Shown: piece by piece, positions 8,652 through 17,242 of the stretch
Layout: each line of letters starts with the position of its first letter
Position numbering within the stretch: the first letter of the stretch is position 1
Source: Arcobacter arenosus
GTDB taxonomy: Bacteria > Campylobacterota > Campylobacteria > Campylobacterales > Arcobacteraceae
Assembly: GCF_005771535.1 (NCBI RefSeq)
Contig: NZ_VANU01000001.1
Span: forward strand, 124,001-188,000
Length of the DNA: 64,000 bases
Reading direction: 5' to 3'
The notes under the pieces: generated by a model
The model's database searches: none
Told to the model about the DNA's origin: nothing
What the model saw: the letters and a program-made list of their open reading frames with translations, nothing else
Made by a program: the position numbers and the translations under genes

Positions 8652-9752
8652 ATAATCTTTTAATCTCTTTATACCCTCTTTCATATGATTAATATCCCTT
8701 GTGTATGCAAACCGTAAATACTTATTTGTTTTATTTGTCCCAAAATCAATTCCAGGAGTAGAAGCGATATGGATATTCTCTAATAATTCTTTAGCAAAAG
8801 CAAAACTATCATCTGAATATTTTGAAACATCTGCCCATAAATAAAAAGCCCCATCTGGTTTTGCATCAACTTTAAAAACTTCATTTAATTCTTTATATAA
8901 ATAATCTCTTCTTTCTTTAAAAATATTTTTTATATTTTCTAAATACTCATAATCAAAAGCTTCAAGTGCTGCATACTGAGATAAGGTTGGTGCAGAGATG
9001 AAAATATTTTGAGCTATAATCTCAGCTTCTCTAACTAAATCTTTTGGGACAATTATCCACCCTAACCTCATTCCAGGCATACAATAATATTTTGAGAAAC
9101 CATTAATTATTATAGCTTTACTACAAAACTCTAATGCACAATTTGCAGGCTTTTCATAAACTAAACCATGATATAACTCATCAGAGATAAAAGCAATATC
9201 ATTTTTTTCACAATAATCAATTAGTTCTTTTAAATTATCTTTTGAATAAATATTTCCTGTTGGATTAGAGGGACTTGATATTTGAAGTGCATCTATTTTT
9301 TCTTTTTTTAAATGTTCAACAGTCAACTCATAATTTGTAGATTTATCAATATCCATAAATATTGGTTCAATATCAAACATATATGCAAAATTTTTATAAC
9401 ATGGATATGAAGGGTCACTAAGACCTAATTTACCATCTTTTTTTAAAGTTAAAGTATATGCTATTAAAAAAGCACCTGACGTTCCTGGAGTAAGTAACAC
9501 TTGAGAAGGTTCAATATAAACATTATATGTTTTTTTATAATGACTAACTATTTTTTCTCTTAATTGCAGTAATCCTAAAGATTCAGTGTATGAAAACTTT
9601 TCTTCATCTAAAGCTTTTTTCAAACTTTCTTTTACTTTTAAACTTGGATTTAAATCTGGTTGTCCAATTTCAAAATGTATAGTATCTTCGTATTTTTGAG
9701 CATCCCTTACAATATCCATTACAATAAAAGAACTCATTTTGTCATATCTCAT
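8634..9752 (-). CDS. PLP-dependent class I/II aminotransferase
   Basis: A 372-residue fold-type I enzyme. Visible landmarks are GQPDLNPS near the N-terminus, TPGTSGAFL, SSPSNPTGN (cofactor and substrate contacts), ISDELYHGL with the Asp that contacts the pyridine nitrogen, and INGFSKYYCMPGMRLGW containing the Schiff-base lysine. This is the pattern of aspartate/alanine/valine-type aminotransferases; the exact amino donor is not clear. It has a good ribosome site (AGGATATT) and stands alone. Confidence 0.85.
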   Translation of the reverse strand: MRYDKMSSFIVMDIVRDAQKYEDTIHFEIGQPDLNPSLKVKESLKKALDEEKFSYTESLGLLQLREKIVSHYKKTYNVYIEPSQVLLTPGTSGAFLIAYTLTLKKDGKLGLSDPSYPCYKNFAYMFDIEPIFMDIDKSTNYELTVEHLKKEKIDALQISSPSNPTGNIYSKDNLKELIDYCEKNDIAFISDELYHGLVYEKPANCALEFCSKAIIINGFSKYYCMPGMRLGWIIVPKDLVREAEIIAQNIFISAPTLSQYAALEAFDYEYLENIKNIFKERRDYLYKELNEVFKVDAKPDGAFYLWADVSKYSDDSFAFAKELLENIHIASTPGIDFGTNKTNKYLRFAYTRDINHMKEGIKRLKDYLQRRE

Positions 9753-9800
9753 ATAATATCCTAAAAAAGGAAATATTATAACTAAAAAACTTTAAGTGTG

Positions 9801-9900
9801 ATTTGAAAAATTAGCAATGAAGTTAACAAAAGCGAAGGAGAAGAAATAAGTACTTTGTCAACTATCATTGCAGTTTTGGCTGTGTAGTTTTACATCAAAT
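9801..9900. repeat. Large imperfect inverted repeat in an intergenic region
   Basis: The arm GCAATGAAGTTAACAAAAG (9814-9832) pairs with CTTTGTCAACTATCATTGC (9853-9871) with one bulge and one mismatch around a 20-base loop. ATTTGA (9801-9806) and TCAAAT (9895-9900) extend it outward. It lies in the otherwise empty 9753-10066 stretch, where I see no gene. There is no T-run next to the main stem, so it is not a standard terminator. It could be a degraded repeat element or an unannotated structured RNA. Confidence 0.5.
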
Positions 9901-10066
9901 TGTTTTAATGTAATAGAAGTTTACTTATTTAGACTTAAAGAGTTTTATATGAAAAAAACAAATAGGATATTTTTAGTCTTATTTAAGTTTAGAGATAATT
10001 TTTATCCATTGGAACACTTTTAAAAAAGATTTGGATAATATTACAAATATACTTACAAGGAAAGAG

Positions 10067-10816
10067 ATGCAATATTTTGGAATATTAGAAACTAAATACG
10101 AAGAGGTTTTTTTAACTTCTAGTTATCTTTATTTTAATGATGATGAAGAGATGATTACAGTAAAAGAATTAAAACAAATGATAAAAACAAATAAAGATAG
10201 AAAGAAAAACATTGCTGGTACAATTTTTTTATATAATCCTTTAGTTACCCCTGAAGGGTATGATTCAAATAAATATTTATTAGATCAAGATTTTGATAAA
10301 TTTGATGAATATGTTGAACTAAAACAAGAGGGTTACATTACAGTATTTAAACAGGCTTTATCTGAAAATTATAAAGGTAAACTTGTTGAGATAAAAAATC
10401 TATTTAATTTAGTTGAAGAAAATATTGATGCTTCATCACTATTAATGAAATTTGATGCGGACTTAGAAAAATATAACTCAAATCAAAATACTGAATTTGA
10501 TAGAGATATTATGTATTTTGATGCGCAAGAATTTGTTCCAAGTGGAAAGTTTGTATTTTTTGCATGGGGAGAGAAAATAAATGCTAAAGAATTTGTTTTT
10601 ATAAACAACTATGCACAAACTATTTATTTAAGATGTAAACAAATGGGTAAAAAAATTGCTTTTGTTTATAAAAAAGAAAAAACTTTACAATGGAGTGAAG
10701 ACTTTATCCAGTTTGCGGCGATTGCACCGAAAACTTCTAGATATAAAAACTCTATAAATCAAGCTGTAAAAAACTCATTTAAACAGATTCCCCCTGTACC
10801 CTGTCCCTATGAATAA
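10067..10816 (+). CDS. Hypothetical protein, soluble
   Basis: A protein of 249 residues that I do not recognise. It has no signal peptide or membrane helix. Its middle is acidic and helical, and the C-terminus is more basic and ends IPPVPCPYE. I start it at ATG 10067 because AAGGA lies five bases upstream; a longer frame from a TTG at 10031 adds 12 residues but has only a weak ribosome site. It stands alone between the inverted-repeat region and a rubrerythrin-like gene. Confidence 0.6.
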   Translation: MQYFGILETKYEEVFLTSSYLYFNDDEEMITVKELKQMIKTNKDRKKNIAGTIFLYNPLVTPEGYDSNKYLLDQDFDKFDEYVELKQEGYITVFKQALSENYKGKLVEIKNLFNLVEENIDASSLLMKFDADLEKYNSNQNTEFDRDIMYFDAQEFVPSGKFVFFAWGEKINAKEFVFINNYAQTIYLRCKQMGKKIAFVYKKEKTLQWSEDFIQFAAIAPKTSRYKNSINQAVKNSFKQIPPVPCPYE

Positions 10817-10893
10817 GATAAGTGAAGAAATATTTTGTAAATTTCATTTACTTATGATATTATATTAATAAATCTTATTCAAAAAGGAAGAGT

Positions 10894-11361
10894 ATGAATG
10901 TTTATGAGTACGCTATGAAAGTAGAAAAAGAAGGTGAAGCATACTACAGAGAAATGGCAGCATCTGCCTCAAATCCTGGTCTTAAGAGAATATTTACAAT
11001 GTTGGCTGATGAAGAGGTTAAGCACTATAATGTATTTAAAAATATGCTTAAAAAAGAAGATCTTGATTATGATAAATTAGATTTAGTTACAGATACACAA
11101 ACTATTTTCACAACATTGATTGAAGAAAAAGATAATGTGAATTTTGATAAAGAACAAATCCAATTTTATAAAGATGCAATTACAAGGGAAGAAGATTCTC
11201 ATGATTTCTATGCCGAAAAAGCTGAAGAGATAACTGATGAAAGAGAAAAAAGAATCTTTTTACAAATTGCAAAAGAGGAAGAGAAACATAAAAAAATTCT
11301 TGAGGAAATTGTAATATTTCTTGAAGAACCTGCAGACTGGGTAGCTAGCGCAGAGTTTTAA
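10894..11361 (+). CDS. Rubrerythrin-like ferritin-family diiron protein
   Basis: A 155-residue four-helix bundle with duplicated iron-binding halves. MKVEKEGEAYYREMA and DEEVKHYNVF form the first; TREEDSHDFYAEKAEE and AKEEEKHKKILEE form the second. The E-x-x-H pairs are those of the erythrin diiron site. There is no C-terminal rubredoxin (CxxC) domain, so it is shorter than classical rubrerythrin. It is likely to reduce peroxide or handle iron in the cytoplasm. AAGGAAGAG precedes the ATG, and a strong terminator follows the stop. Confidence 0.85.
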   Translation: MNVYEYAMKVEKEGEAYYREMAASASNPGLKRIFTMLADEEVKHYNVFKNMLKKEDLDYDKLDLVTDTQTIFTTLIEEKDNVNFDKEQIQFYKDAITREEDSHDFYAEKAEEITDEREKRIFLQIAKEEEKHKKILEEIVIFLEEPADWVASAEF

Positions 11362-11391
11362 TTTAAGGTTGAATTTTCAACCTTAAATTTT
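11362..11391 (+). terminator. Rho-independent terminator of the rubrerythrin-like gene
   Basis: The stem TTTAAGGTTGA / TCAACCTTAAA (11 bp, loop ATTT) is followed by TTTTT. It lies directly after the stop codon and can also serve the convergent gene ending at 11398. Confidence 0.8.
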
Positions 11392-11397
11392 TCTATT

Positions 11398-11694
11398 TTA
11401 TAAAGAGGCTAATTTCTGAACTAAAGCTTTAGCCTCTTTATCCTCAAAAAATATATTATTATGTAGTTCACTACTTGCTTGTTTTAAAAATTCTATTTTT
11501 TTAACCTTTAAAACTTCCGGTTCTTTTTCATATTTTGATATTAATTTTAACATCTCATATTCATATTGTTTTACTAATTCTTGCTTTTTTAAATAGCTAG
11601 GCTTATAATTAGAATTTGTTCTTTTAAATATTAAAAAAACAAGTGCAACTAATACTAAAAAGAAAACTATAAATACTGGATTAAAATCACTCAT
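11398..11694 (-). CDS. Small single-pass membrane protein, hypothetical
   Basis: A 98-residue protein with one membrane helix at about residues 7-23 (VFIVFFLVLVALVFLIF) and a charged, coiled-coil-like cytoplasmic tail. I do not recognise a family. It starts six bases after the upstream 404-residue membrane-anchored protein, which is built on the same plan, so the two probably form an operon and may interact. Confidence 0.6.
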   Translation of the reverse strand: MSDFNPVFIVFFLVLVALVFLIFKRTNSNYKPSYLKKQELVKQYEYEMLKLISKYEKEPEVLKVKKIEFLKQASSELHNNIFFEDKEAKALVQKLASL

Positions 11695-11700
11695 CTAAAA

Positions 11701-12915
11701 TCAATTTTCACTAGTTTTTTTTACTTGTGTAGCTTGAGTCATAATCACAGGTCTTTTGTTTAAAGACTTAGCTTCTAGGGCAATTGATTCAGCTCTTTTT
11801 GCAATAGCTAAAGCCTCTTCAATCATTTTTCTATTTTCATTTTCAACTTTTATATTGTCAATTCTTTCAATCAAAGTTCTAAACTCCATATGACCTAAAA
11901 CTTCAAGTACACCTTTTGATTTTGATAAAAACTCTATATGTGAAGAATCTCTCCAATTTGTTGTAAGTGATTCATCTAAATAACTTTTATAATTTGAGTC
12001 AATTTTTAATGGATTTGCAATAAATGCTAAATCTAAATTTAAATCATCTTTTTTATTAAAATATAAATCATGAAGTTGTTGTAAATAGCTTTTAATACTT
12101 AAGCTTGAAATATAATCATAAACCTTTTGATTTTCATTTTTTTCAAGAAGATAATCTAAAATGATTTTAGAAATTTCTTTATCCCCACTATTAAATAGTT
12201 CTTCCATCTTTTCATTTGCATTTTCAAAAACTTGTTTAGAGTCTTCTTTTGTAAGTTTTTCAATAAGCTTAAATAGATCAATATTGTACCCATAACTAAA
12301 CTTATTCATTGTTTGAATCATAGGGTCAATTATAGATTCAGGATTAGTTAAACTATTTGCATATTTAACTATTGCATTTACATTTTCAACTTCATTTTCA
12401 TTAAAATGTACATTTTCAAGATAATATGCAATCTCTTCAGCTAAATTAACTTCTAACAATTCTTTTGATTTTTCTTCATAAAAAACAACTAAATCTTCAT
12501 TTTTTTGTTTTTTAGAAGCTTGGGCAATCTGAGCATACTTTTTTGAAAGTTCTTGATATTTTTCAATCTTTTGAGAGATTGTCATATTAGCTAATAATTT
12601 AGAGGTTCTAAATAATAAATGTTCTTTTACAAGATTTAAAGCATCAGTAACTTTAACTCCTCTTTTTGGAAGTTCATCACTTAAAATCGATAACTTTTTA
12701 TCAATCTCATCATAAGTTTTTGAATCTAAAATATTTTCCACCAATTTAACAGTATTCGAAACTTTTATTGAGTTTGAAACAACAAAATATACAACTAAAA
12801 TTGCAACAACTATAATTGCCAATAATATCATTGTTTCATTTGGTGCTTTTTCATATATTTGTGCTATATTAAACTGTGATTCTTTTATTGTTGAGAAAAA
12901 CTCTGATATTGACAT
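11701..12915 (-). CDS. Membrane-anchored helical protein, hypothetical
   Basis: A 404-residue protein with one membrane helix at about residues 30-47 (ILLAIIVVAILVVYFVV) after a short N-terminal stretch. A long, almost wholly helical cytoplasmic domain rich in Lys, Glu and Asn follows. The C-terminus is basic and probably disordered (KKTSEN). No catalytic motif is visible. The shape suggests a scaffold or a HEAT/TPR-like solenoid, which is inference. It is the first gene of a two-gene unit with the 98-residue protein. Confidence 0.6.
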   Translation of the reverse strand: MSISEFFSTIKESQFNIAQIYEKAPNETMILLAIIVVAILVVYFVVSNSIKVSNTVKLVENILDSKTYDEIDKKLSILSDELPKRGVKVTDALNLVKEHLLFRTSKLLANMTISQKIEKYQELSKKYAQIAQASKKQKNEDLVVFYEEKSKELLEVNLAEEIAYYLENVHFNENEVENVNAIVKYANSLTNPESIIDPMIQTMNKFSYGYNIDLFKLIEKLTKEDSKQVFENANEKMEELFNSGDKEISKIILDYLLEKNENQKVYDYISSLSIKSYLQQLHDLYFNKKDDLNLDLAFIANPLKIDSNYKSYLDESLTTNWRDSSHIEFLSKSKGVLEVLGHMEFRTLIERIDNIKVENENRKMIEEALAIAKRAESIALEAKSLNKRPVIMTQATQVKKTSEN

Positions 12916-12968
12916 ATGTTACCTTTTTAATTATTTTTAGATACTAGTATACAAAAATTTTACTGATA

Positions 12969-13523
12969 TTACTGTTTTAGATACTCTTCTAAGTCCCGTT
13001 GATCAACTTCTCCAATGTAGTTTTTTACAAAATTTCCATCTTTGTCATAAACATATGATTCAGGAACCATCTTCACATCATCAAATATTTTTGCAAGTCT
13101 AAAATTTTCTTCATCTATAGTTACAGGAAACTTCATATTAAATCTAGCCATAAAATCTGCTAACTCTTTTGGGTCTTTATCTTTTTCAAATAACACACCT
13201 ATAATCTCAAATTTATCACCATATTTCTCATAAAGTTCATTAAAAGCTGGAATCTCTTTTTCACAAGGTTTACACCATGTTGCCCAAAAATTTATTAATA
13301 AAATTTTTCCATTTAACTGTTTGGAAGTTATTTTATTATCTTCAATTCGAAATGTAATTTTTTCACCAGTTGTTGTATTAAGGGTATAATTTTTACTACT
13401 TTCTTCTTTTAATTCATCAAAACTTCTGTTATCTTCAACTATTGTTTTTGCTTCATCTGATTCACAAGCAGCAAAAAATAAAGCTACAAAAACTAAACTA
13501 AAACTAAATAATAAATTTTTCAT
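12969..13523 (-). CDS. TlpA/ResA-like thioredoxin lipoprotein
   Basis: A 184-residue lipoprotein with lipobox FAAC at about residue 19, placing it in the periplasm. The thioredoxin fold has the active site WATWCKPCEKEIP and the cis-Pro region VPESYVYD. It is likely to reduce or exchange disulfides on exported proteins, for example apocytochromes, as ResA and TlpA do. AAGGAATAAA precedes the ATG. It stands between an MltB-like gene and the unknown membrane pair, all on the same strand. Confidence 0.88.
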   Translation of the reverse strand: MKNLLFSFSLVFVALFFAACESDEAKTIVEDNRSFDELKEESSKNYTLNTTTGEKITFRIEDNKITSKQLNGKILLINFWATWCKPCEKEIPAFNELYEKYGDKFEIIGVLFEKDKDPKELADFMARFNMKFPVTIDEENFRLAKIFDDVKMVPESYVYDKDGNFVKNYIGEVDQRDLEEYLKQ

Positions 13524-13556
13524 TTTATTCCTTCATATTTTATTTTAAAGTTTGTA

Positions 13557-14570
13557 TTATACACTTTTTTTTCTATAAGCCTTTCTTAATTTTTTAGCTA
13601 ATTTGTAAACTGCCATGGCATAATAATTACTACGGTTATATCTTGTAATAACATAAAAATTTTTAGTCCCATACCAAAGTTCATCAAATTTATAACGATT
13701 TAGCTTTATTAAATGAACTTTTCTTGGATAAAAAAAATTATCATCTTTAGGTTTTATCCCTTTTAGTTTTGAACGCTTGTATTTATATTTAAATCCCGTC
13801 TTTAATTTATCAAATCTCTTCCCCTCATAACTTACTCTAGTTGCAACAGGAGTCATTCTGTCCCAACCTGACTTATTAAAATACTTTGCAACACTACCTA
13901 TTGCATCCTCTTCATTATCTAAATCTACAACTCCATCATTATTGAAATCGATTGCAAGTTTTTTAAAATTACTTGGCATAAATTGTGCCAGACCAATTGC
14001 ACCAGCAAAAGAACCATATATATTTTTTGGATTTTGATTGTTTTTCTTTGTTAAAATTAAAAACTCTTTTAATTCATTTTTGAAAAATTCATTTCTTCTA
14101 TTTTTTTCAAAACTTAATGTAGCTAATGCATCAAATACTGGATAATCACCACTATACTTCCCATAAAAACTTTCAATTCCAATTATCGCAGCTATATATT
14201 CTGGTTGAACACCATACTTTTTATAAGCTTTGTTAAGTGCTTCTTTATTCTTTTTCATAAATTTAGCACCTGTATCAATTCTTTCTTGGTTTAAAAGTTT
14301 TTTTTCATATCTATCCCAACTTCCATGATACTTCTTTTTAATCTCAAAATCTTTTTTCTTCTCTTGTGTATAATATTTTAATGCAGATTTTTGAACTTTT
14401 ACACTTGAAAATAATCTATTTAAATAAGTTTTATTAAAACCATGGTTTTTAACCAAATCTTTTATTAGTTTTGAGGTTTCTTCATTATGTAAATAATTAG
14501 TTTCTAAAGAGAAAAGATTTACTTTTAAAAGAAAAATAAGAATTAATTTTATTATTGTAGTTTTTTTCAT
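13557..14570 (-). CDS. MltB-type lytic murein transglycosylase
   Basis: A 337-residue exported protein with a hydrophobic N-terminal signal of about 22 residues and no lipobox cysteine. The SLT_2 domain has the catalytic glutamate in IIGIESFYGKY near residue 135, then the family strings GAIGLAQFMPSNF, DFNNDGVVDLDNEEDAIGSVAKYF and SGWDR. It cleaves peptidoglycan glycan strands to 1,6-anhydro ends, acting in the periplasm. It carries a complete MltB-like core without an added peptidoglycan-binding domain. Confidence 0.88.
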   Translation of the reverse strand: MKKTTIIKLILIFLLKVNLFSLETNYLHNEETSKLIKDLVKNHGFNKTYLNRLFSSVKVQKSALKYYTQEKKKDFEIKKKYHGSWDRYEKKLLNQERIDTGAKFMKKNKEALNKAYKKYGVQPEYIAAIIGIESFYGKYSGDYPVFDALATLSFEKNRRNEFFKNELKEFLILTKKNNQNPKNIYGSFAGAIGLAQFMPSNFKKLAIDFNNDGVVDLDNEEDAIGSVAKYFNKSGWDRMTPVATRVSYEGKRFDKLKTGFKYKYKRSKLKGIKPKDDNFFYPRKVHLIKLNRYKFDELWYGTKNFYVITRYNRSNYYAMAVYKLAKKLRKAYRKKSV

Positions 14571-14622
14571 AGGTAAACCTTATCAAAAAATACTGAAAAT
14601 AAAAATAAATAATTTAAATTAA

Positions 14623-15549
14623 TTATTTTCTAATACTAGTTGCCGTTAAAAAAATATAATATTTACCTGTGATTGTTACTCTAAATTTTTTTTGTTGTAA
14701 GTATTTTTTACAAAAAACAACATCATTATATAATATACTCATCTCTGAAAAGCTATAGTTTGGGGCTTTTGCACCATAAATAGGTTTACCCTCAAGCCAT
14801 CTACAATTTGGAAACCCAAGTATTACTGAACCATCTTTTTTTAAATAGTGTTGTATGATTTTCATAAATAATTCTTTAAAATTTGAGTTGCAACTTTGTA
14901 AAGTCCCAATTGTAATGATTAAGTCAAAAGTTCCTAAAGAAAGCTCATCTAAACTATTAATATCATGAACAAAAAACTTAGTATTTTTATCATCTTTAAA
15001 TTTTTCTTTTGCAGTTTCTATGGCTGATTGGGAATAATCTATTCCAACTAATTCTAAATCTTTAAAGTTTTCACAATACTCTTTTATAAGTTCAAACTCT
15101 TCCCCTGAATTTACACCAAGATTTAAGATTCTAACTCTTTTTTCTACTTTTACATTTTTTAGTGCTTGTAAATATGTATAAAAAATCTCTGGCTCTTCAT
15201 TTTTATTTATTTTTGAAAATGAAGATTTTATTCCATATTTTTCTCTGCTATCATCTTCATTATGAAAAGAGTCATTTGTATTTAATTTTTTAAATCTTAT
15301 TTGAACTATATTTTCATCCACAATAATAGGAGTTAACATTTTACAAAAAAGCTTTTCAGATAAATCTACCCATGATTTATAATCTCTAAATATATAATAT
15401 TCATCTAAAATTTTAATATTTTCTCCAATGGCTTTATTATTATAATTATCAGGATTCAAAACTTGGAAAGTAACTGTATTTTGGGTACTTAACTCTTTTT
15501 TTAAAATATTTAAGATCTCTAGCATTGTGTGTTTAGTAAATTTTAGCAT
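14623..15549 (-). CDS. SAM-dependent class I methyltransferase
   Basis: About 308 residues. The first 110 residues resemble no family I know. A Rossmann methyltransferase domain follows: ILNLGVNSGEEFELI is motif I, LVGIDYSQSAIETAKEKF motif II, and FDLIITIGTLQS motif IV. Substrate unknown. The start is the ATG at 15549, one codon inside a GTG. A TATAAT box lies five bases upstream of it, which predicts a leaderless mRNA. It is divergent from the PIN-PhoH gene. Confidence 0.8.
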   Translation of the reverse strand: MLKFTKHTMLEILNILKKELSTQNTVTFQVLNPDNYNNKAIGENIKILDEYYIFRDYKSWVDLSEKLFCKMLTPIIVDENIVQIRFKKLNTNDSFHNEDDSREKYGIKSSFSKINKNEEPEIFYTYLQALKNVKVEKRVRILNLGVNSGEEFELIKEYCENFKDLELVGIDYSQSAIETAKEKFKDDKNTKFFVHDINSLDELSLGTFDLIITIGTLQSCNSNFKELFMKIIQHYLKKDGSVILGFPNCRWLEGKPIYGAKAPNYSFSEMSILYNDVVFCKKYLQQKKFRVTITGKYYIFLTATSIRK

Positions 15550-15552
15550 CAC

Positions 15553-15605
15553 TAATTATACAATTTTGTCGTTAACTTGTAGCTTTTTAATGATATAATT
15601 TTTCT
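15553..15605. promoter_or_regulatory. Divergent promoter pair with TATAAT boxes abutting both start codons
   Basis: On the plus strand TATAAT occupies 15594-15599 and six bases later the PhoH ATG begins. On the minus strand a second TATAAT sits five bases before the methyltransferase ATG (15549). Neither start has a Shine-Dalgarno sequence. Both spacings place the predicted +1 at the initiation codon. Confidence 0.45.
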
Positions 15606-16982
15606 ATGAAAGATAAAGTATATGTAATCGATACTAATATTATCCTGCAAAACGTTCAAAACTTGAACAGATTATCTGACAATAACACAAACACCATTGT
15701 AATACCTGAAACAGTTTTATTAGAATTAGAGGACAAAAAGAAACTGACAAATGAGTTAGGTTATTATTCTAGAGAGTTCGCTCGTTTACTTGCTAATATG
15801 AAAATCAAAGAGGTTGACTATAAATTAGGCTTTAAAGTTGTAAAACTTTATAATAATGAGATGATGTTACATATTATCTCTAAAGATAAATATGAATCAG
15901 AAATTGAACAAATTCATATTAGTGAAAGCAATGATAAGCGAATTATTGAAGTTGCAGCAATTGCCCAAGATTATTATAAAGGTGCTCAAACACTATTTTT
16001 ATCCCTTGATGTTTATGCAAGAACCTTTGCACTTTTTAAAGGTATAAAAGCAGAAACTCTACATGATGATAAATCAACAGTACCAAAATTTGAATTCTTG
16101 AAAAAAATAAGTTTAGATTCAAGTGTATTTAACTCCCTTGATGGGGCTGATATTAAAAAATTTGATGAAGAATATTCAAATGAAAACTTTTGTTATTCAT
16201 TTGAAAGTGAAGATGGAAATTCTACTTATGGAATTATTATAAATGAGAGAATCCAACTTCTAAATGAATCTGATTTTAAAGCATTACAAGTAAAACCAGT
16301 AAATCTAAAACAAAAACTTTTTATGAAAGCAATTTTAAGTGATATGTTTGAATTAATGGTTATAGATGCAAAAGCAGGGTCAGGTAAAACTCTTATGTCA
16401 ATCGTAAGTGCAATGAGATTGATTGACTTAGGACATTATGACAAAATAGTTTATGTAAGAAACTCTATTGAATCTCTTGACAAAGGTGCTGATGTTGGTT
16501 ATTTAGCTGGAAATGAAGAAAAATTTAGAATCTATAATATGGCTTTATATGATACTTTAGAATTTGTAGCAAAAAAACAACTTAAAAAAAGTGAAAATAG
16601 AGAAAACAAAGAATCAATTGATTCAAAAATTGCTGAACTTACTTCAAGATACTGTATTGAAACATTATGGCCAGGGGAAGCAAGGGGTAGAACTTTATCT
16701 GAAGCAATTGTCATTATGGATGAGTGGCAAAACTCATCGGAAAAAACTACACAACTTATTTTAAGTAGACTTGATGAGTCTTGTATGGCAATTGTTATTG
16801 GTTCAAATAGGCAAATTGATAACTTGTATTTAAATAAATACAATAATGGTCTAACTACACTTCTAAAACAAACAAGGGAAAAACATCCTGAAATTTCAAT
16901 GTTTGCTATTGAATTAGAAAAAGCAGTTAGAGGTAAATTTGCAGAATTTACAGAAAGAATTTTCGAAAAGAAAAGAAACTAA
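15606..16982 (+). CDS. PIN domain-PhoH family ATPase (PhoH2-like)
   Basis: A 458-residue fusion. An N-terminal PIN nuclease domain starts VYVIDTNIILQN and continues with IPETVLLELEDKK, with the conserved acidic residues. A C-terminal PhoH P-loop domain has Walker A in DAKAGSGKT (about residues 254-262) and Walker B in AIVIMDEWQN. PIN-PhoH proteins couple ATP-dependent unwinding to RNA cleavage. It has no visible ribosome site and probably starts at the first transcribed base. It stands alone and ends at a bidirectional terminator. Confidence 0.9.
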   Translation: MKDKVYVIDTNIILQNVQNLNRLSDNNTNTIVIPETVLLELEDKKKLTNELGYYSREFARLLANMKIKEVDYKLGFKVVKLYNNEMMLHIISKDKYESEIEQIHISESNDKRIIEVAAIAQDYYKGAQTLFLSLDVYARTFALFKGIKAETLHDDKSTVPKFEFLKKISLDSSVFNSLDGADIKKFDEEYSNENFCYSFESEDGNSTYGIIINERIQLLNESDFKALQVKPVNLKQKLFMKAILSDMFELMVIDAKAGSGKTLMSIVSAMRLIDLGHYDKIVYVRNSIESLDKGADVGYLAGNEEKFRIYNMALYDTLEFVAKKQLKKSENRENKESIDSKIAELTSRYCIETLWPGEARGRTLSEAIVIMDEWQNSSEKTTQLILSRLDESCMAIVIGSNRQIDNLYLNKYNNGLTTLLKQTREKHPEISMFAIELEKAVRGKFAEFTERIFEKKRN

Positions 16983-17006
16983 AAAATAGAATTTATTCTA
17001 TTTTTT
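16981..17006. terminator. Bidirectional terminator between phoH and the FeoB-associated gene
   Basis: The stem AAAAAATAGAA / TTCTATTTTTT has the 4-base loop TTTA and overlaps both convergent stop codons. Confidence 0.65.
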
Positions 17007-17117
17007 AGAACAACTTCCATCTCCGCCACATCCACAACCACCTTTTTTACCAAAAGTTTTTGAAATAATATAAACTAAAGAAAAAATTACAACTGCATAA
17101 ATGATTAAATCTTCCAT
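16998..17117 (-). CDS. FeoB-associated Cys-rich membrane protein
   Basis: A 39-residue protein: MEDLIIYAVVIFSLVYII forms one membrane helix, followed by a basic KTFGKK segment and a cysteine- and glycine-rich tail (GGCGCGGDGSCSKK, Cys 28, 30 and 36). This is the layout of the small proteins usually found next to feoB, which assist ferrous iron uptake. No feoA or feoB is in the window, so the gene is an orphan here. AAAGGATATCT precedes the ATG, and a Fur box overlaps the -10 region, which supports an iron role. Confidence 0.8.
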   Translation of the reverse strand: MEDLIIYAVVIFSLVYIISKTFGKKGGCGCGGDGSCSKK

Positions 17118-17129
17118 AGATATCCTTTA

Positions 17130-17150
17130 CTAATAATGATTATCAGTATA
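17130..17150 (-). promoter_or_regulatory. Fur box overlapping the -10 of the FeoB-associated gene
   Basis: Read on the minus strand, 17146-17130 is CTGATAATCATTATTAG. It contains GATAAT followed by an inverted CATTAT, close to the Fur consensus. A TATACT -10 element (17150-17145) overlaps its upstream edge. Fur-Fe2+ bound here would block RNA polymerase, so the gene should be induced by iron limitation. Confidence 0.7.
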
Positions 17151-17242
17151 TAATATTTTAGCTTAATCAAAATATTGCATAATGAAATATTTTAATCAAA
17201 AGAAAAAAAAGTTATATATAATTCAAATAAAAAAGGCTATAA

